Origin: Tsukamurella sputi
Lineage (GTDB): Bacteria > Actinomycetota > Actinomycetes > Mycobacteriales > Mycobacteriaceae
Direction: 5' to 3'
Assembly: GCF_007858445.1 (NCBI RefSeq)
Contig: NZ_VIGV01000003.1
Coordinates: forward strand, 62,001-126,000
Length of the DNA stretch: 64,000 bases
Shown one piece after another: positions 59,428-64,000 of this stretch (positions are counted from its first letter, which is position 1; each line of letters opens with the position of its first letter). A model generated the notes under the pieces. It was not told the origin of the DNA and made no database searches. It worked only from the letters and a program-made list of their open reading frames with translations. The position numbers and the translations under genes were made by a program.

Positions 59428-59985
59428 TCAGGCGTTGATGACGCCGTGCATCACGACCTGCTCGGCGGCGTCGCCGAAGTCGGCCGCGTCGTCGCCGTCG
59501 GGGGAGCCGCCGATCAGGGTGGTGGAGAAGGTCACCAGGTGCTCGGAGTCCTGGGAGTACATCTCGTTGCGGATCGTCACCATGTCGAACCCGCCGACGC
59601 GGCGGTGCTTGTCCACGTGCACGTGGCAGGTCAGCTCGTGCCCGGCGAGCACGGGCTGGTGGTAGACCATCGACTCGTCCGCCTGCATGAGCTGGCTGGC
59701 CCCGTAGCCGAGCACCGAATCGTCGAAGAGGGCGCGGTTGGCCACGACTCCGGCGACGCTCACCAGCATCGGCGGCGCGACCAGGTCGTCGTGGCCGGCG
59801 GCCCGGGCCGCTTCGAGGTCGAAGTGGACCGGCGCGGTGAACTGGGAGGCGCGGGCGTACTCGCGCACCTTCTCGCGGCCGACGAGGTAGGTGTCGGGGT
59901 GCACATAGCTGTAGCCGACCGCGGACGCGGCGCGCTCGCTGATCTCTTCCGGGGTCAGCGCGGGGGCGGCATCGTTGTTCGGCAT
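59428..59985 (-). CDS. FAS1-like/MaoC-type dehydratase (UPF0336, HadA/HadC-like)
   Basis: The 185-residue hot-dog-fold protein of the UPF0336 group resembles the HadA/HadC subunits of the mycolic acid dehydratase and Rv0504c. Shared features are YLVGREKVREYARAS, a LVAPPMLVSVAG stretch, VYHQPVLAG and a DMVTIRNEMY strand. HadA/HadC subunits lack the catalytic dyad and pair with HadB; no HadB is here, so it may be an independent dehydratase or partner elsewhere. TACGTT six bases before the ATG suggests leaderless transcription. Confidence 0.78.
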   Translation of the reverse strand: MPNNDAAPALTPEEISERAASAVGYSYVHPDTYLVGREKVREYARASQFTAPVHFDLEAARAAGHDDLVAPPMLVSVAGVVANRALFDDSVLGYGASQLMQADESMVYHQPVLAGHELTCHVHVDKHRRVGGFDMVTIRNEMYSQDSEHLVTFSTTLIGGSPDGDDAADFGDAAEQVVMHGVINA

Positions 59986-59991
59986 TCGCCC

Positions 59992-59997
59992 AACGTA
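59992..59997 (-). promoter_or_regulatory. -10 hexamer before the FAS1-like dehydratase
   Basis: Read leftward, TACGTT is followed by GGGCGA and the ATG; a leaderless transcript is likely. Confidence 0.4.
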
Positions 59998-60126
59998 TCG
60001 GGCAGCCGCCTCCCGGGATTTGTCCGTTCCTCCAAGAATCCCTTCGAGGGCTTGGTCCGCCTTCGAGTGGGTGTGGTCGAGTTCACGTCGAGCTCGACGG
60101 TTTGCGTTGCACCCCATGGCTCGCCG

Positions 60127-60132
60127 TAAAAT
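60127..60132 (+). promoter_or_regulatory. -10 hexamer before the Ala/Lys-rich zinc-ribbon protein
   Basis: TAAAAT lies six bases before the GTG at 60139 in an otherwise GC-rich region. Confidence 0.5.
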
Positions 60133-60138
60133 GGTGCG

Positions 60139-60846
60139 GTGAGCGAAGCCGGCGCTGCCCCTGAAGACCCGATCGACCTCGAAGCCTGGCGCACCGCCAA
60201 TGAACTGTCCGTGCCCTTCTCCGAGGCGCTGGATCTGTGGGCCGAGGCCGCCCACGACGCGCTCGTCGAACTCGCCGGCCGGTACGGCTCCTACATCAGT
60301 TACGCCGAGCTCGCCGCGCGTGCGCAGGCCGATGCCGGCGTCGCCACCCGCGCCCCGGTCCGCCTCTGGATCACCGCGCTCCAGCGCCGTGTCACGGACC
60401 GTTGCCAGGCAGCGGGTGAGCCGCCGCTGGTGGCCCTCATGGTCGCGCACGATCAGACGGTCGGAGAGGGCTACGCGTACGCCGTCGCGGCCGCGGATCT
60501 GCCGGTGCCGGAGAATCTGGATCAGCACGCCGCCGCGGCCCGGTTCGCCTGCTACCTCCACTTCGGTGCGACGGTGCCCGTCGGCGCTGCCCCGCAGCTC
60601 ACGCCGAAGCTCGAGGAGGCGCGGCGGGCCGCCGCCGCGCGCGCCGCGAAGATCAAGCCCGCCAAGGCCGCCTCGAACGGTCGTGTCGTGAAGGCCCGCA
60701 CCCCCGCGGCGCCACGGGCGGCGAAGGCACCGTCGGCCCGGGCGACGAAGGCTGCGGCGCCGGCCAAGCCCGAGCCCCGTCCGGCCAAGCTGTGCCCGAA
60801 CTGCTTCACCCAGCTCGCGGCCAACGGCGAGTGCGGCTTCTGCTGA
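60139..60846 (+). CDS. Hypothetical protein with Ala/Lys-rich linker and C-terminal zinc ribbon
   Basis: The 235-residue protein has three parts. Residues 1-155 form a globular helical domain (SYISYAELAARAQADAGV and LVALMVAHDQTVGEGY) that I cannot name. Residues about 160-215 are a low-complexity Ala/Lys/Pro linker (repeats of AAKAP type), like nucleic-acid-binding tails. The last 20 residues hold CPNCFTQLAANGECGFC, a short CxxC-CxxC zinc ribbon. A DNA- or RNA-binding role is suggested by linker and ribbon. It has a leaderless-type promoter. The function is unknown. Confidence 0.65.
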   Translation: MSEAGAAPEDPIDLEAWRTANELSVPFSEALDLWAEAAHDALVELAGRYGSYISYAELAARAQADAGVATRAPVRLWITALQRRVTDRCQAAGEPPLVALMVAHDQTVGEGYAYAVAAADLPVPENLDQHAAAARFACYLHFGATVPVGAAPQLTPKLEEARRAAAARAAKIKPAKAASNGRVVKARTPAAPRAAKAPSARATKAAAPAKPEPRPAKLCPNCFTQLAANGECGFC

Positions 60847-60863
60847 ATCTTGTATCCCGCGTA

Positions 60864-60880
60864 CAGTCTTCGCTAGACTG
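60864..60880 (+). promoter_or_regulatory. Inverted repeat over the promoter of the first DUF6578 gene
   Basis: CAGTCT-TCGCT-AGACTG overlaps a TAGACT -10 (60874-60879) with TTGTAT 18 bases upstream as -35. It is an operator candidate. Confidence 0.4.
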
Positions 60881-60945
60881 ACCGTGGGTACACCGGGCCC
60901 CGGGGTCTTCGCGCCGCTCGTTCGTCCATCGCCCGGTGACATGAA

Positions 60946-61782
60946 GTGAACACTCCCTCGTCGTACGACGATTCCCTGCTGTACGTCCACATCGACACCT
61001 GGGAATACCAGTGCTGCGGCACGGTTCCCCGCGTCGGCGCCGAGCTGAGCGGCACTCTCACCGTCCATCGGAGCGACCTCCCCGGCTATCGGGCACCCGA
61101 GGCCACCGGCTTCGACCCACGCTCCGGGATGGTGCATCTCGGGTCGACCGTCGCGCAGCTCGGCTACGGCCTCTCGGTGCCCGACGGGGAGCTGATTCTT
61201 GCGCTGGGCTGGCACGAGCGTGACGCGAGGCCGTCGGTGACGGGGACCGTCGAGCGGGTCATCGAGGAGACGGGGCGGTTCCTGCCGATCGGCGAGGACC
61301 GGACGCTCCTGGTGGACCCGGATTCGCGGCAGTTCCGCGACGTCGACGAGGCCACCCGGTGGCCTGAGGAACAGCTCGAGAGTGGTGGCGCGGCCACCAT
61401 CGGCGTCGTCGTCGGGCTGCGCGTGACGGATGCGAGGATTCCGACGGCAGACGAGATCGACGGGCGACTCGCCGAGGAGGAGCGGACCCGGCGCACCGTC
61501 CATCTGACCGGTCCGCTCGATGCTTTCGGTCCGGCGGTTCCTACGGTGGGCGGAACGATCGAGGTCGACCTCGGCGACGCGAGGCTGGACAGGGACGGCA
61601 TGCTCGCCGGGCTGACCGGAGTGGTGCGCGGCGAGGTCCTCCAGGCCAGCGCGATGATGACCTTCGGGCGCGACGACGAGATCTTCGGCGTGCTCTACGT
61701 GGAGCCCGATCCGGGCGATCCACCGTCCGAGTTGATGGTGCGACTGCTCATCGATCCGGACTGCGCGGAGATCCCGTGCTGA
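60946..61782 (+). CDS. DUF6578-type protein, first of a tandem pair
   Basis: The 278-residue protein has the N-terminal block YVHIDTWEYQCCGTVPRVG, with a Cys-Cys pair, shared almost exactly with the next gene. The conserved middle includes LGWHERDARPSVTGTVERV and the RDVDEATRWPEEQLESGGAATIG segment. A further C-terminal part of about 110 residues (from TVHLTGPLDAFG) is absent from the neighbour. I assign it to DUF6578 by the CCG pattern; no function is known. GTG is the start. No signal or membrane segment. Duplication is clear from the shared blocks. Confidence 0.65.
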   Translation: MNTPSSYDDSLLYVHIDTWEYQCCGTVPRVGAELSGTLTVHRSDLPGYRAPEATGFDPRSGMVHLGSTVAQLGYGLSVPDGELILALGWHERDARPSVTGTVERVIEETGRFLPIGEDRTLLVDPDSRQFRDVDEATRWPEEQLESGGAATIGVVVGLRVTDARIPTADEIDGRLAEEERTRRTVHLTGPLDAFGPAVPTVGGTIEVDLGDARLDRDGMLAGLTGVVRGEVLQASAMMTFGRDDEIFGVLYVEPDPGDPPSELMVRLLIDPDCAEIPC

Positions 61783-61946
61783 GCCGTGCGTGCCCACGAC
61801 CTCGCGCCGGTGGCCCGGCACGTCTGAGCGGCACGTCGAGTACAATCGCATCATCCCTAGGAGGGCCTGGCTACGATAGCCGCGGAGGTAGGCCGGGACT
61901 CCCGTGGAGGCGCTGCTACGGGTCGCCGAACACCCGGTTCGGATTC

Positions 61947-62504
61947 ATGAATTCTGCTTGGTCGCTGGACATGTCACTGCAGTACGTGCACATCTCGAAC
62001 TGGGAGTACCAGTGCTGCGGGACGGTGCCGCGCGTCGGTGGAACGGTGCGCGGTTCGCTCACCCTGCATCCCAGTCGACGGCCGGGCTATCCGGCGCCCG
62101 AGGTGCTCGATTGGGATCCGGCGTCCGGGCTGGTGCGCGTCGGAGACCTCTACGCGCAGCTGGGCTTCTCCGTGACCGATCCCTATCGCACCGACCTCAT
62201 CGTCAGCCTGGGGTGGCACGACGCCGGACCGGCGCCGACGGTCGTGGGCACCGTCGAGATCCTCCTGGAGGAGACGGGCACCTACGTGCGCCAGAGCACC
62301 GGCGAGCTCGACATCGCCCCCGCGTCCGTCGAGTACCGCGAGGTGCGGGAGGCGACGATGTGGCCCGAGGATCGCCTTGAGGCCGGTGGGCCTGCCGCGG
62401 CCGGCGTCGTGGCCGGGGTGCGGCTCGCGAGCCCCGTCGAGGAGGCGGACCGCGCCCGCATCCTGGCGGAGGGCCTCCGCTTGTTCACCGAAGCCGGGGT
62501 CTGA
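61947..62504 (+). CDS. DUF6578-type protein, second of a tandem pair
   Basis: The 185-residue protein matches the N-terminal two-thirds of the preceding one: YVHISNWEYQCCGTVPRVGG, the LGWHDAGPAPTVVGTVEI block and WPEDRLEAGGPAAAGVVAGV. ATG at 61947 gives the same N-terminal length as in the first copy; ATG at 61971 is an alternative. The 164-base spacer contains TACAAT, a possible -10, so it may have its own promoter. No known function. Confidence 0.65.
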   Translation: MNSAWSLDMSLQYVHISNWEYQCCGTVPRVGGTVRGSLTLHPSRRPGYPAPEVLDWDPASGLVRVGDLYAQLGFSVTDPYRTDLIVSLGWHDAGPAPTVVGTVEILLEETGTYVRQSTGELDIAPASVEYREVREATMWPEDRLEAGGPAAAGVVAGVRLASPVEEADRARILAEGLRLFTEAGV

Positions 62505-62508
62505 GGGC

Positions 62509-63834
62509 TCACACCGAGACCGGATCCGGCGAAGCGACGGACGCGCGGGCCTTCGGCACCGCCCAGCACATCGCCGCGGCGGCCACGCAGAGCGCGCCCG
62601 CGGTGTAGAACGCGGGGTCGTAGCCGCCCGAGGCATCGCGGATGTAGCCGGCGCCGAACGCCGCCACAGCGGCTCCCAACTGGTGCGAGGCGAAGATCCA
62701 GCCGAACACCACGGGCGTCGACTCGCCGAAGTGCTCGCGCGCCAGGGCCATCGTGGGCGGCACCGTCGCCACCCAGTCGAGACCGTAGAACAGGATGAAG
62801 ACGAGCAGGCCCGGCGCGATCCCCGGCGACAGCAGCGCGGGGAGCAGGCCGAGGGCCAGTCCGCGCCCCAGGTAGTAGACGACGAGCAGGATCCGCGAAT
62901 CGACGCGATCGGTGAGCCACCCGGAGGCGATGGTGCCCACGACGTCGAAGACGCCGATGACCGCGAGTAAGGAAGCGGCGGTGGTGGCGGGCATCCCGTG
63001 ATCCCCTGCGGCGGGGATGAAATGCGTCTGCAGCAGGCCGTTGGTGGTCGCGCCGCAGATGGCGAAGCTGGCGGCCAGCAGCCAGAAGGCGGGGTGCCGG
63101 GCGCCCGTCGTCAGGCCCGCGAATGCCGCCTTCACGGCGCCGCCGGTGGGGGCGGGCGGGTGCACCACCTCGGAACCGCCGAACGGCGCCAGGCCCAGTT
63201 GCGCCGGCCACGACCGCAGGAACAGACCGGCCACGGGGATCACCGCGACCGCGACGGCGGTGACGACGAGGGTCGCGGTGCGCCAACCGTGCGCCTCCGA
63301 CAGTGCGGCGACCAGCGGGAGGAAGATCAGTTGGCCGGTGGCGCTGGCTGCGGTGAGCACTCCGGTGACGAGGCCGCGTCGTGCGACGAACCAGCGCATC
63401 GCGATGGTGGCCACGAAGGCCGTCGACAACGAACCCGTGCCGAGTCCGACCAGCACGCCCCACAACAGCACCAGCTGCCAGGCGTCGGTCATGAACACGG
63501 CGAGCCCGGTGCCGGCGGCAACGAGCGTCAGCGCGCCGATCACCACGGGCCGGACGCCGAGCTTGTCCATCAGCGCCGCCGAGAACGGTGCCGTGAGCCC
63601 GAAGAGCGCCATGTTCACGGACATGGCCGCGCCGATCGTGGCGTGCGACCAGCCGAATTCCATGTGCAGCGGGTCCATCATGACGCCCGGCACGGAGCGG
63701 AAGCCCGCCGCGCCGAGCATCGTCACGAAGGCGACGCCGGCCACGATCCAGGCGTAATGGGGCGCTCGTAGGCGCTTCAGCGGAGTGGTCACCGCACTAG
63801 ATTCCCGGACGGCGGCCCGTCGAACCAGTGGCAT
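62509..63834 (-). CDS. MFS transporter (MCT/OFA-like)
   Basis: The 441-residue MFS protein has 12 helices. The N-terminal AWIVAGVAFVTMLGAAG, MRWFVARRGLVTGVLTAASATGQ (about 150-172) and the second-half IASGWLTDRVDSRI agree with the oxalate/formate- and monocarboxylate-type MFS group. Substrate unknown. ATG at 63834 was chosen; GTG at 63792 would remove 14 residues and start right before the first helix. It is divergent from a GlxA-type regulator with only 28 bases between starts, which is probably its regulator. Confidence 0.78.
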   Translation of the reverse strand: MPLVRRAAVRESSAVTTPLKRLRAPHYAWIVAGVAFVTMLGAAGFRSVPGVMMDPLHMEFGWSHATIGAAMSVNMALFGLTAPFSAALMDKLGVRPVVIGALTLVAAGTGLAVFMTDAWQLVLLWGVLVGLGTGSLSTAFVATIAMRWFVARRGLVTGVLTAASATGQLIFLPLVAALSEAHGWRTATLVVTAVAVAVIPVAGLFLRSWPAQLGLAPFGGSEVVHPPAPTGGAVKAAFAGLTTGARHPAFWLLAASFAICGATTNGLLQTHFIPAAGDHGMPATTAASLLAVIGVFDVVGTIASGWLTDRVDSRILLVVYYLGRGLALGLLPALLSPGIAPGLLVFILFYGLDWVATVPPTMALAREHFGESTPVVFGWIFASHQLGAAVAAFGAGYIRDASGGYDPAFYTAGALCVAAAAMCWAVPKARASVASPDPVSV

Positions 63835-63862
63835 TGATGACAAGATATGAAAGAATCGTGCC

Positions 63863-64000
63863 ATGCACACCGTGGCCGTCCTGCTGCTGGAACCGATCGT
63901 CGGATTCGATGCCGCGATCCCGCCCCTGTGCTTCTCCGAGGCCACCGACGACGACGATCGGCCCCTGTACCGTGTCGTGACCTGCGGCGTCGACGGCCGA
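63863..64000 (+). CDS. GlxA-type AraC regulator with DJ-1/PfpI domain (N-terminus only)
   Basis: The first 46 residues of a protein continuing beyond the window: MHTVAVLLLEPIVGFDAAIPPLCF and then DRPLYRVVTCGVDG, the beginning of a DJ-1/PfpI amidase-like domain as in GlxA-family regulators that carry a C-terminal AraC helix-turn-helix. The HTH is not in the window. Divergent placement with the MFS gene suggests control of it. Confidence 0.65.
   Translation, partial: MHTVAVLLLEPIVGFDAAIPPLCFSEATDDDDRPLYRVVTCGVDGR

Noticed and set aside
1-64000. CRISPR arrays, insertion sequences, toxin-antitoxin or phage genes
   Set aside because: No regularly spaced repeats, transposase motifs or phage proteins were seen. 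The only defence-like hint is the ImmA/IrrE peptidase, which is reported separately without a defence claim.

Overview
The window is high-GC actinobacterial DNA from a mycolic-acid-containing member of the Mycobacteriales. The evidence is an arabinogalactan gene set (embC-embA-embB, aftA, dprE1/dprE2, glfT1, wzm/wzt), a proteasome activator Bpa, an EspR-like regulator and a DevR/DosR-type response regulator. The combination fits Tsukamurella or a close relative better than Mycobacterium or Corynebacterium, but this is inference from gene content. No insertion sequences, prophage genes or CRISPR arrays were seen. Genes are tightly packed and no gene-free stretch exceeds 300 bases. Residue numbers and motif positions are hand-counted.

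Left part (1-17.8 kb): a truncated GAF-domain sensor kinase, a small unknown gene and a devR-type regulator sit next to a DesA-type acyl-ACP desaturase. Palindromes matching the DosR box lie in both divergent promoter regions. Then come an AIM24 protein, a BCCT osmolyte transporter, a type-B carboxylesterase, a GNAT acetyltransferase and the three arabinosyltransferases, transcribed leftward as embC-embA-embB.

Middle part (17.8-31.5 kb): a metallopeptidase / membrane protein / EspR-like regulator module of unknown function; aroQ; a complete biotin importer (bioY-bioM-bioN) with its TetR regulator and a recognisable operator; a Tat-type metallophosphoesterase; an iron-box-controlled siderophore-binding lipoprotein; and the leftward dprE1-dprE2-aftA-SDR run. 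In M. tuberculosis aftA is directly followed by embC; here about 9 kb separates them.

Third part (31.5-46 kb): an acyl-CoA dehydrogenase with divergent TetR regulator; a four-gene ectoine degradation operon (doeB2-doeD-doeA-doeC) with an orphan sigma-region-4 protein beside it; a second-type GlmS with a small partner; an XRE/membrane-protein cassette; a GtrA flippase-like gene coupled to a GT-C glycosyltransferase; and an FAD-binding protein plus MFS exporter behind a strong palindrome.

Right part (46-64 kb): an acyl-CoA ligase, then the galactan export/initiation genes (wzm-wzt-glfT1), bpa and a degenerate cysteine-desulfurase-like protein, matching the M. tuberculosis Rv3777-Rv3783 block. 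They are followed by a LysE exporter, a quinone oxidoreductase with an unknown partner, a thiolase, tRNA-Ser, a small secreted protein, two transporters, a CGNR regulator, a FAS1-like dehydratase, tandem DUF6578 proteins, an MFS transporter and the beginning of a GlxA-type regulator. Many genes show a TANNNT hexamer 6-8 bases before the start codon, the signature of leaderless transcription.
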